DNA from: an uncultured Litoreibacter sp.
GTDB lineage: Bacteria; Pseudomonadota; Alphaproteobacteria; Rhodobacterales; Rhodobacteraceae
Assembly: GCA_947501685.1 (NCBI GenBank)
Contig: CANMWQ010000002.1
Span: forward strand, 248,001 to 312,000
Reading direction: 5' to 3'
DNA length: 64,000 nt
The notes beneath the pieces were generated by a model. It ran no database searches. It was given only the letters and a program-made list of their open reading frames with translations, and had not been told where the DNA came from. This document shows, in pieces, positions 43,614 to 52,550 of this stretch. Positions within the stretch are counted from its first letter, which is position 1; each line of letters opens with the position of its first letter. The translations under genes and the position numbers were made by a program.

Positions 43614-45830
43614 TCAGCCGATGATCGCGTTCAGCGTGGCCGAAGGCCGCATCACAGCCGCGGCTTTCGCCGGATCCGCCCGGTAATAGCCGCCCGTGTC
43701 AGCGGGCTTGCCTTGCACGGCGGCCAGCTCTGCGACGATCTTCTGCTCGGATGCGGCAAGGCTTTCGGCAATCGGCGCAAAATGCGCGGCCAGATCAGCG
43801 TCTTGGCTTTGCGCGGCCAAAGCCTGCGCCCAGTAGAGCGCAAAGTAGAAATGGCTGTCGCGGTTGTCGGGCTGCCCGACCTTGCGGCCCGGAGATTTGT
43901 CGTGATCCAGAATACCCTGCGTCGCGGCATCCACCGCCGCGCCCAGCACATGGGCTTTGTTGTTGCCCTTGACCTGACCGAGGAACTTCAGGCTTTCGCC
44001 CAGCGCGCAGAACTCGCCAAGGCTGTCCCAGCGCAGATGGTTCTCCTCCATCAGCTGCTCGACATGCTTCGGCGCAGAGCCGCCAGCCCCCGTTTCAAAC
44101 AAGCCGCCGCCCTGCATCAGTTTCACAATCGACAGCATCTTGGCCGAGGTGCCCAGCTCCAGAATGGGGAACAGGTCCGTCAGGTAGTCGCGCAGCACGT
44201 TGCCCGTCACCGCAATGGAGGTTTTGCCTGCTCGGATGGTGGCAAAGCTGACCTTCGTGGCCTCCTCCGGGTTGAGGATTTGGAACTTCTCCGAGACGCC
44301 TGCCTTGTCCAGCAAAGGCCGCACGTATTTCAGCAACTCGGCGTCATGAGCGCGGGTCTCGTCGAGCCAGAAAATCGCCTCGCAATTTTCCAGCGCTTGG
44401 CGGTCAATCGCCAGCTGCACCCAATCTTCAATCGGTGCCTTGCGCGTAGAGGCCGAGCGCCAGATATCGCCCGCCTCAACGCTATGCTCATGGATCACGT
44501 CGCCATTGTCCAACACCATGCGCACCGTGCCGTCATGCGGGATCTCGAACGTGGTTGGGTGGGAGCCGTATTCCTCAGCCTTTTGCGCCATCAGTCCGAC
44601 ATTTTGCACAGTGCCAGCCGTCGCCGGATCAAGCGCGCCATTGGCCTTACAATCCTTGACAGACGCATCATAAATGGCGGCGTAAGAGCTATCCGGGATC
44701 ACGCAATTCGTGTCACCCTCTTTGCCATCCGGGCCCCAGCCCTTGCCGCCCGCACGGATCAGCGCAGGCATTGAGGCGTCGATGATCACGTCAGACGGCA
44801 CGTGCAAATTGGTGATGCCTTTGTCGGAATTCACCATATAAAGCGGCGGTTGGTCGGCCATGGTCTTGTCAATCGCGGCCAAAATCTCGTCGGCCTTGGG
44901 GCTCTCCGCGATGGCGTCCAGAACCGCACCCAAACCGGAGTTTGGGTTCGCGTCCACGGCGTCCAACTCGGCGGCGTAGGTCTCGAAGACGGGCTTCAGG
45001 AAAGCGCGCACGGCATGGCCAAAGATGATCGGGTCGGAGACCTTCATCATCGTCGCCTTCATATGGATCGAGAACAGCGTGCCCTCGGCCTTTGTCGCGG
45101 CGATCTGCTCTTCCAGAAAGGCACCAAGCGCCTTGGCCGACATGAACGTCGCGTCCACGATGGTGCCCGCAGGGTAGGACAACCCGTCCTTCAGCACGGT
45201 CACAGACCCATCCTTGCCCACCAATTCGATCTTCGCGGAGGCCTCTTTGGCCAGTGTTACTGAGGTCTCGTTAGAACGGAAATCATTGGCATCCATCGTC
45301 GCTACACGGGTCTTGCTGTCTGCCGACCACGCGCCCATCCGGTGCGGGTTGGACTGCGCGTAATTCTTGACGGCCGCAGCGGCCCGGCGGTCCGAATTGC
45401 CCTCGCGCAACACCGGGTTCACGGCAGAGCCCTTGATCGCATCATAGCGCGCGCGGATCTCTTTCTCCGCCTCGGTCTCAGGGTTTTCCGGGTAGTCCGG
45501 CAAAGCGTAGCCCTTGCCTTGCAGCTCGGTCACCGCCTCAACCAGTTGCGGCACGGAGGCCGAAATGTTGGGCAGCTTGATCACATTGGCCTCGGGCGTT
45601 TTGACCAGCTTGCCAAGCGCTGCCAGATCGTCGCTCTGGCGCTGCGCCTCGGTCAGATGATCGGGGAAGGTGGCAATGATGCGCCCGGCCAAAGAGATGT
45701 CGCGCTGGCCCACCGTGACGCCCGCCGCCGAAGTGAAGCTTTGGATGATCGGCAGAAAAGACGCGGAGGCAAGCTCAGGCGCCTCATCTACTTTGGTGTA
45801 AACAATGTCGGGAATGTTCGTATCTGCCAT
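43614..45830 (-). CDS. icd: NADP-dependent isocitrate dehydrogenase, monomeric type
   Basis: Oxidatively decarboxylates isocitrate to 2-oxoglutarate in the TCA cycle. The 738-residue length and motifs ([87 protein letters not shown]) are those of the monomeric (type II) enzyme rather than the common dimeric one. Start at [12 protein letters not shown]; an ATG 11 codons upstream is in frame but lacks a good ribosome site. The next gene, an FAH protein, follows at four bases. Confidence 0.96.
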   Translation of the reverse strand: MADTNIPDIVYTKVDEAPELASASFLPIIQSFTSAAGVTVGQRDISLAGRIIATFPDHLTEAQRQSDDLAALGKLVKTPEANVIKLPNISASVPQLVEAVTELQGKGYALPDYPENPETEAEKEIRARYDAIKGSAVNPVLREGNSDRRAAAAVKNYAQSNPHRMGAWSADSKTRVATMDANDFRSNETSVTLAKEASAKIELVGKDGSVTVLKDGLSYPAGTIVDATFMSAKALGAFLEEQIAATKAEGTLFSIHMKATMMKVSDPIIFGHAVRAFLKPVFETYAAELDAVDANPNSGLGAVLDAIAESPKADEILAAIDKTMADQPPLYMVNSDKGITNLHVPSDVIIDASMPALIRAGGKGWGPDGKEGDTNCVIPDSSYAAIYDASVKDCKANGALDPATAGTVQNVGLMAQKAEEYGSHPTTFEIPHDGTVRMVLDNGDVIHEHSVEAGDIWRSASTRKAPIEDWVQLAIDRQALENCEAIFWLDETRAHDAELLKYVRPLLDKAGVSEKFQILNPEEATKVSFATIRAGKTSIAVTGNVLRDYLTDLFPILELGTSAKMLSIVKLMQGGGLFETGAGGSAPKHVEQLMEENHLRWDSLGEFCALGESLKFLGQVKGNNKAHVLGAAVDAATQGILDHDKSPGRKVGQPDNRDSHFYFALYWAQALAAQSQDADLAAHFAPIAESLAASEQKIVAELAAVQGKPADTGGYYRADPAKAAAVMRPSATLNAIIG

Positions 45831-45914
45831 GACGCGGGGGACCTTTTTGCTGTTTGCGAGCAATCCCTAAACAACCACCGGGCCAAGGTCCACACACGGG
45901 GCTTCAAATTTCCC

Positions 45915-46811
45915 CTAGAGCCTAATCAACGCGCCGTGGTGGCAGATGACCTCGGCGGCACATGCCTGACCCGCCTGAACGGCCTGTGCCCCATCTGAAT
46001 TCTGCAAAAAGCTCGCCAGAAACGCGCCATTGAACGAGTCCCCCGCCCCTGTCGTGTCCACCGGGGCTGCGACGGACGGTGTGGGGTAAAGCTGCGTCTC
46101 ACCACCCAAATGGCACAACACATCCTGCGCGCCGTTTTTGACCACCACCTGCTCAGCCCCGTAGCCGCGATACCGCTCAAGGCTGGCTTGCGGCGTGGCG
46201 TCACCAAACGCGGCCTGCTCGTCGTCAAAGCTGGGAAAGACCAGCGATGCGAGCGATGCCGTCTTGCCGATGGTCGCGCGCAGATGCTCAGGGCTGCGCC
46301 ACAGCGCGGGTCGGATATTGGGGTCAAACGCCACAAAACACCCCGCCGCACGGGCCTTGGCCAAAGCGGCATGCAGATGCTCAAGATCGGCATCCGACAG
46401 GATCGCCAGCGTGATGCCAGACAGATACACCACATCCGCCGCGCCGAGCACCGTCTCCAGATGCGCGGGATCTGCTGCCAATTGGCGCGCCGCGGAGGTG
46501 TCTCTCCAATAGGAAAAGCTGCGCTCCGCCCCATCAAGATGGATCATGTAAAGCCCCGGACGGTGCTGCGGCAGACGGCGCACCGGGTCGCAGGAAATGC
46601 CAGCTTCCTCAATGAAGCTGACCATCTCGTCGGAGGTCGGGTCGGTGCCAACGGCGGACAAAAACGCCACCGACCAGTCCTCAGGCAAACCCGCCCGCGC
46701 ATACCAAAGGGAGTTGAACACGTCGCCCGCAAAGGATTTGCGCATCAAGCCGCCCTCGGCCTGCGACAGCTCCACCATGCATTCCCCGATCCCGACAAGT
46801 TTGCGCGCCAT
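45915..46811 (-). CDS. kdgK: 2-keto-3-deoxygluconate kinase (PfkB family)
   Basis: A 298-residue ribokinase-like sugar kinase: GECMVELSQ at the N-terminus, GDVFNSLWYARAG, SFDDEQAAFGD and the C-terminal anion-hole motif DTTGAGDSFNGAFLA. The early GECMxELS plus AGDxxNxAxYxAR pattern is that of KdgK, which phosphorylates 2-keto-3-deoxygluconate in hexuronate or Entner-Doudoroff breakdown. Start at MARKLVGIGE. It is followed at 84 bases by icd. A LacI/GntR-like regulator lies 1.2 kb away and could control it; a TGTTAACA palindrome is at 46912-46919 upstream. Confidence 0.88.
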   Translation of the reverse strand: MARKLVGIGECMVELSQAEGGLMRKSFAGDVFNSLWYARAGLPEDWSVAFLSAVGTDPTSDEMVSFIEEAGISCDPVRRLPQHRPGLYMIHLDGAERSFSYWRDTSAARQLAADPAHLETVLGAADVVYLSGITLAILSDADLEHLHAALAKARAAGCFVAFDPNIRPALWRSPEHLRATIGKTASLASLVFPSFDDEQAAFGDATPQASLERYRGYGAEQVVVKNGAQDVLCHLGGETQLYPTPSVAAPVDTTGAGDSFNGAFLASFLQNSDGAQAVQAGQACAAEVICHHGALIRL

Positions 46812-46911
46812 GACATCCAACCTTTCCGTTTTCAGCCGTGACATGACCGAAAGTCACCCGCCCTGTCGAGGGCAAAGGCGCGGCTTGGCGTTTCCACTGC
46901 CCCGCGAACAG

Positions 46912-46919
46912 TGTTAACA
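46912..46919. promoter_or_regulatory. TGTTAACA palindrome between kdgK and small membrane protein gene
   Basis: TGTTAACA is made of the same half-sites (TGTTA, TAACA) as the operator at 49147-49162, but overlapped with no spacer. It lies about 100 bases upstream of kdgK and 50 upstream of the opposing small gene. Binding by the same regulator is possible only if spacing is flexible; I rate it weak. Confidence 0.3.
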
Positions 46920-46968
46920 TTACGAAAGTGTCGGTCGCATCTGGCCGGCTCAACAGGAAAGACAAGCT

Positions 46969-47148
46969 ATGCAAACGATAGGCGGCCTTCTGATTTTTGT
47001 CCTCGATATCTGGGCAATCGCATCCATCTTCAGCTCGAACGTTGAAACGAGCAAAAAGATCCTGTGGATCCTGCTGGTGCTGCTCCTGCCACTGATCGGG
47101 TTCCTGATCTGGTTCTTCATCGGCCCCAAGGGCAAATTGGGCTCTTAA
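46969..47148 (+). CDS. Small membrane protein, PLDc_N (phospholipase D N-terminal-like) domain
   Basis: A 59-residue protein too short for common gene-finding cut-offs. It has two membrane helices (GGLLIFVLDIWAIASIF and ILWILLVLLLPLIGFLIWFFIGP) joined by a short polar turn and ends in GPKGKLGS. This matches the PLDc_N domain that is found alone or in front of cardiolipin synthases. AGGAAAG lies eight bases before the ATG. Function of stand-alone PLDc_N proteins is not known to me. Its TAA is interlocked with the opposing regulator's TAA (TTAA). Confidence 0.85.
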   Translation: MQTIGGLLIFVLDIWAIASIFSSNVETSKKILWILLVLLLPLIGFLIWFFIGPKGKLGS

Positions 47149-47921
47149 CGGCTGCTCAGAATAAACGCCTGGCTGACGGCGCTGCGCACCTGATCATCGA
47201 GATAGGGTTTCGCAATAATAAAGACCGGCTCCTCCTTGGTGCCGGTCAACAGCTTTTCGGGATAGGGTGTCACAAAGACTGACGAGACCCTCGCGTGCTG
47301 GGCGCTGATCCGGCGCGCGGCCTCTAACCCGCAGGACTTATCCGCCAGCGTCAGCGCCGTAATGATCAGGTCAGGCGTGGAGGAGGCGGCGAACAAAACC
47401 GCCTCGGACGCAGTGCGCGCCACGCCGGTCACGGTGCACCCCATATCGCCAAGGCAGCTCGACATATCCATCGCCATCATCGGGTCATCTTCAATGATCA
47501 AAACCCGGCTGCCTGTGTGGTAGGGCATTTCTTGCAATGCGGTTTCAAACAGCTCGGGCACCAGCTGCAAAGACACCCCAAGAATGCGCGCGATCTGCTC
47601 AAAGGAGAACTCCTCAATCGCACGCAAGAGCAGCGTTTCGCGTGACCCCGGTGTCAGCGCCCCGATCTGCCGCCACGCGGCCGTCTGGCTGAAAGAGCGG
47701 CCCAGCAAGGCGTTCCAGGCGCTGTTCAGATTGGCAAAAAGCTGAAGCCGAATGTCGATGGCAGACAGCGCGCTCAGGTCGGGCTGCGTCACCCTGCGCG
47801 CCTTTGCGGCCAGAGTGTCGCCGCTCATCTGATGTCCCGTCAGGGCACGGCCATAGCGCCGCAGAAAGGGCATGGCCGCGTCAAGAATATCTCCTGCTGC
47901 GCGCCGTGCGCCATTGGCCAT
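47145..47921 (-). CDS. PhyR-like response regulator, phospho-acceptor apparently lost
   Basis: A 258-residue protein with a sigma-factor-like N-terminal domain (helices from about 15 to 130, ending EFSFEQIARILGVSLQLVPELFETAL) and a C-terminal receiver domain (VLIIEDDPMMAMD at 140-152, FVTPYPEKLLTG at 216-227, IIAKPY at 235-240). This is the PhyR layout: anti-anti-sigma factor of the alphaproteobacterial general stress response. Where PhyR has the phosphorylated Asp (DLVLAD) this one reads DLIITA, with Ala189. No nepR or ecfG is nearby. It may act without phosphorylation, or be a pseudo-receiver. Confidence 0.85.
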   Translation of the reverse strand: MANGARRAAGDILDAAMPFLRRYGRALTGHQMSGDTLAAKARRVTQPDLSALSAIDIRLQLFANLNSAWNALLGRSFSQTAAWRQIGALTPGSRETLLLRAIEEFSFEQIARILGVSLQLVPELFETALQEMPYHTGSRVLIIEDDPMMAMDMSSCLGDMGCTVTGVARTASEAVLFAASSTPDLIITALTLADKSCGLEAARRISAQHARVSSVFVTPYPEKLLTGTKEEPVFIIAKPYLDDQVRSAVSQAFILSSR

Positions 47922-48034
47922 CTACATGCCTCAACTGACTTACCAATTTTCGGGAGTGCCGCAGCCATAGCGCGCAGAGATGAATAAATCTGTAAGAGCC
48001 GGCGTAATTACGGCGCAACTACAAGGACGCTTGC

Positions 48035-49066
48035 CTAGCGCACTGTCCCGCCCGGTGCAAAAATCGGCGACAATTCGACCAATCGCTCTGCGGCGGTCTC
48101 GGGCTTGCGCAACGCCTCGGCGATCAGCTCCGCCGCCTTCCGGCCGATCTCCACCCGGCAGCTGTCCATCGTCGCCAACTGCTTGGGCATCCCGTCCAAC
48201 AGCTCAAGCCCGTTGAACCCCGCCAGCCCAATGTCGCCCGGCACGTCATACCCGGCCTCGGTGCAATAAAGCAGCCCGCCTGCGCCGATCATGTCATTGG
48301 AATAATACAGAAAATCGAGGTCCTTTGACCGGGTCAAAATCGCCTCCGTCATCTCGCGGCCCTTCGCCAATGCCGAGCCGCCAGAGTAATATTCCTCATC
48401 CGCCAGCGACAATCCAGCCTCGCTCAACACGGATTTGAACCCTTCGAACCGCTTGCGCGCCCGGTGGTCCAGCGGCATTTTGCTGCCCAGAAACCCGATC
48501 TTGCGATACCCGCGTTTCAGAATTTCCTTGGCCGTTTCGCGCCCCGCGCGCTGATGGCTGATCCCGACGCAAGCGTCAATCACGGGGCCGTCCACATCCA
48601 TAATTTCTACCACCGGGATGCCGGAATTCTGCATCATCTTGCGTGCCGCATCCGTGTGCTCCAACCCCGCCACAATCAACCCGGTCGGCCGCCAGGAAAG
48701 CATCTCGAAGATGACCTCCTCCTCCTTTTCGGGCAGGTAGCCGCTCACCCCGACCACCGGCTGCAAGGGCGTGTCATCCAGCACCTTCGAGATACCCATC
48801 ATCACCTCGGGAAACACCATATTCGACAGTGAGGGAATGATGACGCCCACCAGATTAACCGTGTTTGACGCCAGCGCGCCCGCGATTTTATTGGGCACAT
48901 AGCCCATCTCTCGTGCCGCCTTGAGAACCTTTTCCCGCGTTGTGTCAGAGACCTCACCGCGGTTGCGCAGCACCCGGCTGACGGTCATTTCCGAGACTCC
49001 AGACGCCTCGGAGACGTCACGAAGGGTCAGGCTGGGCCGGTAATCCGGGTCGGATCTGGAGGTCAA
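48035..49066 (-). CDS. LacI/GntR-family transcriptional regulator
   Basis: A 343-residue repressor-type protein: N-terminal helix-turn-helix (LTLRDVSEASGVSEMTVSRVLRNRGEVSDTTREKV) with hinge helix NKIAGALAS, then a periplasmic-binding-protein-like sensor domain. The hinge and HTH resemble gluconate regulator GntR. The start is a TTG (MTSRSDPDYRP) behind AAGGGC; no ATG is available before the HTH. An ATGTTA-N4-TAACAA site 80 bases upstream is a probable operator, suggesting autoregulation. A sugar acid such as gluconate is the likely ligand; kdgK is nearby. Confidence 0.88.
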   Translation of the reverse strand: MTSRSDPDYRPSLTLRDVSEASGVSEMTVSRVLRNRGEVSDTTREKVLKAAREMGYVPNKIAGALASNTVNLVGVIIPSLSNMVFPEVMMGISKVLDDTPLQPVVGVSGYLPEKEEEVIFEMLSWRPTGLIVAGLEHTDAARKMMQNSGIPVVEIMDVDGPVIDACVGISHQRAGRETAKEILKRGYRKIGFLGSKMPLDHRARKRFEGFKSVLSEAGLSLADEEYYSGGSALAKGREMTEAILTRSKDLDFLYYSNDMIGAGGLLYCTEAGYDVPGDIGLAGFNGLELLDGMPKQLATMDSCRVEIGRKAAELIAEALRKPETAAERLVELSPIFAPGGTVR

Positions 49067-49146
49067 ATGATGCGGCCCTTATCCAAGAAATCGGTCCCTC
49101 TTCATAACCTGCATTCGAGGGCTTGTCCAAACCGTTATGTGCAGCT

Positions 49147-49162
49147 ATGTTACCGCTAACAA
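49147..49162. promoter_or_regulatory. GntR-type operator upstream of the LacI-family gene
   Basis: ATGTTA-CCGC-TAACAA matches the known E. coli GntR site pattern ATGTTA-N4-TAACAT at 11 of 12 half-site bases, and it lies 81 bases upstream of a GntR-like regulator gene. Likely autoregulation and/or control of a rightward transcript ending at the terminator at 49203. Confidence 0.6.
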
Positions 49163-49202
49163 AGATAGGTTTGCCCGTCGGAAACGCCGGACCAGACCAC
49201 TG

Positions 49203-49243
49203 AAAAGGGGACGCGCTTGGGCCAATTGCGCATCCCCTTTTTT
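49203..49243 (+). terminator. Terminator with no gene in front of it
   Basis: AAAAGGGGA (49203-49211) pairs with TCCCCTTTT (49233-49241), with partial inner pairing of GCGC and TGCGC, and the run of six T follows. No coding region precedes it on the plus strand back to 49067, so it may end a short untranslated RNA starting near the operator at 49147. Confidence 0.65.
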
Positions 49244-49281
49244 GTTGCCTAACGCCCCAGAATTCCCCAAAACACCCCCGT

Positions 49282-49358
49282 GGTCCCGTGGCTCAACTGG
49301 ATAGAGCAGCCCCCTCCTAAGGGGCAGGTTGCAGGTTCGAATCCTGCCGGGGTCACCA
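49282..49358 (+). tRNA. tRNA-Arg (anticodon CCU)
   Basis: A 77-base cloverleaf with encoded CCA. Acceptor GGTCCCG pairs with CGGGGTC (two G-T pairs), D-arm GGCTCAACTGGATAGAGC, anticodon stem GCCCC/GGGGC around CTCCTAA (anticodon CCT), T-arm GCAGGTTCGAATCCTGC. It decodes the rare AGG codon. It lies 76 bases before the P450 gene. Confidence 0.97.
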
Positions 49359-49433
49359 TTTTTCTGCGCCTTATTGTCGTGACCAGGCCGAGCCGCTAGC
49401 GTTCCGGCTCCTTACCTGCCGCAGGATACCCGC

Positions 49434-50615
49434 ATGATGACCGCCACTGCCCCGATCTGTGATCTCGATTTCTACGCAGACGCGCATGTGGCGGATCCGG
49501 TGGCGGCTTACCGGCGGATGCTGGAGCGTGGCCCGGTGGTTTGGTTGCCGCAGAACGGGCTGCATGCCGTTTGCGGCCATAACGCGCTGACCTCTTGTCT
49601 GCGCAATCACCGGGTGTTTCGGTCCGGCAAAGGCGTCTCCGTCAATGAGGACGTCAACGCGTTTCTCACCGGCAGCACGCTGAATTCCGACCCGCCTGCC
49701 CATGACAACAGCCGCGCTATCACCTTCGCGCCGCTCACACCGCGCGCGCTGGAGAATGTGCGGGCGCAGGTTGAGGCGCAGTCTCGGATCATCGCGGATA
49801 AGGTCTGCAAGATGGGCCGTTTTGATGCGGTCAGCGATCTGGCCACATACCTGCCCCTGACCATCGTGCGGGATCTTGTCGGGCTGGGGGAGGGCGGCAA
49901 AGACAATATGCTGAATTGGGCAGGCGCCACGTTCGAGCTGATGGGTGACCCGAAATCTCGGAGGGCGGAGGCGATGGCGCAGCTTGCCAGCCTGCGCGCC
50001 TTTCTGGATGACCCGGACGTGCTAAACGGGCTCAGTGCCGATGGCTGGGCCAATCGCGCCACACAAGCGGCAATCGAGGCGGGGGTCCCTGCGGCCAAGG
50101 CCGTGACCCTGATGCGCGACTATATCGCCCCCAGCCTTGATACGACGATCTCTGCCATCGGCTACGGGGTCATGCTCTTTGCGCAAAACCCGGAGCAATG
50201 GGACAAGCTGCGCGCCGACCGCTCCCTCATGCGCAACGCGGTGGAGGAGATTGTGCGCCTCAACACCCCGATCAAGGCCTTCACCCGCTGGGTGGCCGAG
50301 GATATCGAGGTCGCAGGCACCACCCTGCACAAGGACACGCGGGCGCTGATGGTGTACGGCGCGGCCAACAGGGACGCGGCCAAGTTCGACAATCCCCACA
50401 GCTTCGACATTACCCGCAACACGCGCGGCCATCTGGGCTTTGGCCACGGGGTGCATGCCTGCCTCGGGATGCATCTGGCCCGGCTTGAAATGACGACGCT
50501 GTTTGACGTGCTGGCCGACCGCATTTCCCGCTTCACGCTGCTGGAGGAGCCCGTCCCCGCAATCAACAGCACCATCCACGCGCTGGCGCGTCTGGACGTC
50601 GAGGTCACAGCCTAA
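49434..50615 (+). CDS. Cytochrome P450
   Basis: A 393-residue soluble bacterial P450. The haem-binding motif GFGHGVHACLG carries Cys343, the ExxR motif is EEIVR, and the oxygen-binding I-helix reads APSLDTTISA, where the usual acid-alcohol pair is Asp-Thr but AGxDT is altered to PSLDT. It needs a ferredoxin and reductase, which are not next to it. Two ATGs in a row begin the gene behind AGGA. The stop interlocks with the opposing SDR gene (CTAA). Substrate unknown. Confidence 0.93.
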   Translation: MMTATAPICDLDFYADAHVADPVAAYRRMLERGPVVWLPQNGLHAVCGHNALTSCLRNHRVFRSGKGVSVNEDVNAFLTGSTLNSDPPAHDNSRAITFAPLTPRALENVRAQVEAQSRIIADKVCKMGRFDAVSDLATYLPLTIVRDLVGLGEGGKDNMLNWAGATFELMGDPKSRRAEAMAQLASLRAFLDDPDVLNGLSADGWANRATQAAIEAGVPAAKAVTLMRDYIAPSLDTTISAIGYGVMLFAQNPEQWDKLRADRSLMRNAVEEIVRLNTPIKAFTRWVAEDIEVAGTTLHKDTRALMVYGAANRDAAKFDNPHSFDITRNTRGHLGFGHGVHACLGMHLARLEMTTLFDVLADRISRFTLLEEPVPAINSTIHALARLDVEVTA

Positions 50616-51373
50616 AGCGACAGCGCCTCGGTCATCGCGATCGCGCCCATGCCGCCGTCAATGGCAATATCCTGCCCCTTGATCCAGTGGCTGTCGGGGG
50701 AGGCGAGAAAGGCGATCACGTCGGCGACCTCTTCCGGGGTGCCCGCTCGCCCGACCCGCGCGATATTGGCGGCGACCTTGGGCCCGAACGCCTTGACGAA
50801 ATCATCAAGGATCCCGGTGCTGACCGCCGCCGGGCTGACCGCGTTCATCCGCAAATCGCGTGCGATCATTTCTGCGCAGCGGCCATATGTCATCACGATC
50901 ACCGCCTCTTTCGACAGGTTATAGGCCCGTGTGGCGTCTATTCCGTGTGCGCTCAGAAATTCCGGCACGCTTGCCGCAGGCAAGGCCCTCAACGCCTGCA
51001 CCTCTTCAAGGTTTTGCTGCCACATCGCCCCGGCGCGGGAGGCCACGTTCACAATCGCGCCGCCCGGGCTGAGCTGGTCCAGCATCCCGTCCAGAAAGGC
51101 CACAAGGCCAAACCAGTTGATCTGCAACACTTGCGCGGCCATCCCCTCACGCGGCGGGATCCCGGCATTGTTGATCAACGCGTCAAACGGACCCTCAGCC
51201 GCCCGAACCGCGCCCTCAATCGAGGCAGCATCGCTTAAATCGGTCTCGACCCAGTGGTCCACGCCCGCAGGCTCGGTGATGTCAAAGCTGGTGACATGGT
51301 GGCCCGCAGCCTGCATCTTGCGCAGCACCGCCGCGCCAATTCCGCTCGCCCCGCCTGTCAACGCTACCCGCAT
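50612..51373 (-). CDS. Short-chain dehydrogenase/reductase
   Basis: A 253-residue NAD(P)-dependent oxidoreductase of the SDR family. The cofactor site TGGASGIG is at 7-14, NNAG near 76-79, catalytic Ser in VNVASRAG, and Tyr-x3-Lys in AYNLSKEA; the C-terminal SHWIKGQDIAIDGGM is typical of hydroxysteroid-dehydrogenase-like SDRs. An insert between Ser and Tyr is longer than usual, as in 3-alpha-hydroxysteroid types. Start at MRVALTGGAS. It faces the P450 gene, but whether they share substrates is unknown. Confidence 0.9.
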   Translation of the reverse strand: MRVALTGGASGIGAAVLRKMQAAGHHVTSFDITEPAGVDHWVETDLSDAASIEGAVRAAEGPFDALINNAGIPPREGMAAQVLQINWFGLVAFLDGMLDQLSPGGAIVNVASRAGAMWQQNLEEVQALRALPAASVPEFLSAHGIDATRAYNLSKEAVIVMTYGRCAEMIARDLRMNAVSPAAVSTGILDDFVKAFGPKVAANIARVGRAGTPEEVADVIAFLASPDSHWIKGQDIAIDGGMGAIAMTEALSL

Positions 51374-51439
51374 ATGTCCAGCCCCTCTGTGATCCGCACC
51401 CGGCAAACCATCCGAGAGGCCAAGCCCATATGCAAGGGG

Positions 51440-52138
51440 CTAGACCATGCGGATGGCGCCGGGCTCCACGGCCAGCACATAGCCCTTGCGGGCGATGTTC
51501 TTGATCAGCAGTTCGCTCATCAGCTGGTTGCCCAGATGGTCGCGCAGGCGCTTGATGCGCACGGCCCCGGCGGCCTCGTCGCATTCGGCAGTGGGTTTGC
51601 CGGAGATCACGCTTTCGATCTCGAGCCCCGACAGGATGTCATCGTCCAGCCGGGCCTCCGCCAGAACTGACAGGGTCTCAAGCGCGGCGGCTGTCAGCTT
51701 GAATTCCATGTCGTTGATCTGCACCACCCGCGCGTCGCGATGCACGGTCAGCGCGTTCACCTGGATGCCGGATTTCTCCACCTCCGCCATGCGCCGCGCC
51801 AGCCCGACAAGGGCCACCATCGACACCAGCGCGGCGATCAGAAGCGCGGTGGCAAACACCATCAGCACGAAAATGATGAACCGGTAAGAGGCCAGCGTCT
51901 CGGAAAACGCGGTGCCGGAGCCTGCCAGAATTTCCAGCAGCTTGATCTCCGCCTGACCCGTCAGCGAGTCGTTCTCCATAAACAACTGCTCCACCCGCGT
52001 ATTGAACGCGTTGGCGTCGGGCAGGTTGGCAAACAGCACCAAAGCGGCCAGCGTCAGGATCACCACGATGGCGGCGACGCCTATGACGATCACCCGCGCG
52101 GGCGTCAGTTTAGAAACGGAGGTAGAATGGCCCGGCAC
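51440..52138 (-). CDS. Membrane-anchored winged-helix regulator
   Basis: A 232-residue protein with two membrane helices (about 16-38 and 87-113), a short loop of about 48 residues between them, and a cytosolic OmpR/PhoB-like winged helix at the C-terminus (LTAAALETLSVLAEARLDDDILSGLEIESVI, ending ARKGYVLAVEP). It resembles ToxR/CadC-type regulators in idea but with the DNA-binding part at the C-terminal end. Start is a GTG six bases after AGAGGAAA, inside the end of the upstream small secreted protein gene (29-base overlap), so the two are coupled. Confidence 0.8.
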   Translation of the reverse strand: MPGHSTSVSKLTPARVIVIGVAAIVVILTLAALVLFANLPDANAFNTRVEQLFMENDSLTGQAEIKLLEILAGSGTAFSETLASYRFIIFVLMVFATALLIAALVSMVALVGLARRMAEVEKSGIQVNALTVHRDARVVQINDMEFKLTAAALETLSVLAEARLDDDILSGLEIESVISGKPTAECDEAAGAVRIKRLRDHLGNQLMSELLIKNIARKGYVLAVEPGAIRMV

Positions 52139-52400
52139 TGGCTTTCCTCTCTGAAAGTCCCGCGTCGTCAAAGACGCTGAGCACATTTAGCAGCGTCCAG
52201 CCCTCGCGCGCCAGTCGCGGCGCAATCGCGGCGGCGACATTCCCGCCGTTGCACAGCGATTGCGGCAGCTCGATGACACCGTAATGCAGCTGCAACGGGT
52301 TGTCTTTCTTGGCTTTGTAATCGGCGTAACACCCGGCATGGGCGGCGGTCGCGCCGAGGGCCAACGCAAGCAGCGCGGCGGGGAGGGCTCTATATATCAT
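52110..52400 (-). CDS. Small secreted protein with two cysteines, unknown function
   Basis: A 96-residue precursor with a signal peptide (IYRALPAALLALALGATAAHA, cleavage about residue 22). The mature 74 residues have Cys24 and Cys50, probably a disulfide, and a C-terminal GPFYLRF. I do not recognise a family. The ATG is preceded by GAGAGG; the longer open frame upstream of it is an accident. It overlaps the membrane regulator gene, so it may feed a periplasmic signal to it. Confidence 0.75.
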   Translation of the reverse strand: MIYRALPAALLALALGATAAHAGCYADYKAKKDNPLQLHYGVIELPQSLCNGGNVAAAIAPRLAREGWTLLNVLSVFDDAGLSERKASAGPFYLRF

Positions 52401-52550
52401 GCGCCTCTCATGGGCCTGAGCGGCGCTGTTATTCAATATCAAACAGCCGAAAGCGCCTTTCATTGCGCTGAAATTGTTTAGCACCGGACCGGGGGTCAGT
52501 TTTGGGGGACAGGTCCATGCGACCACATACCAAACCCCGGAGGAACCCCG

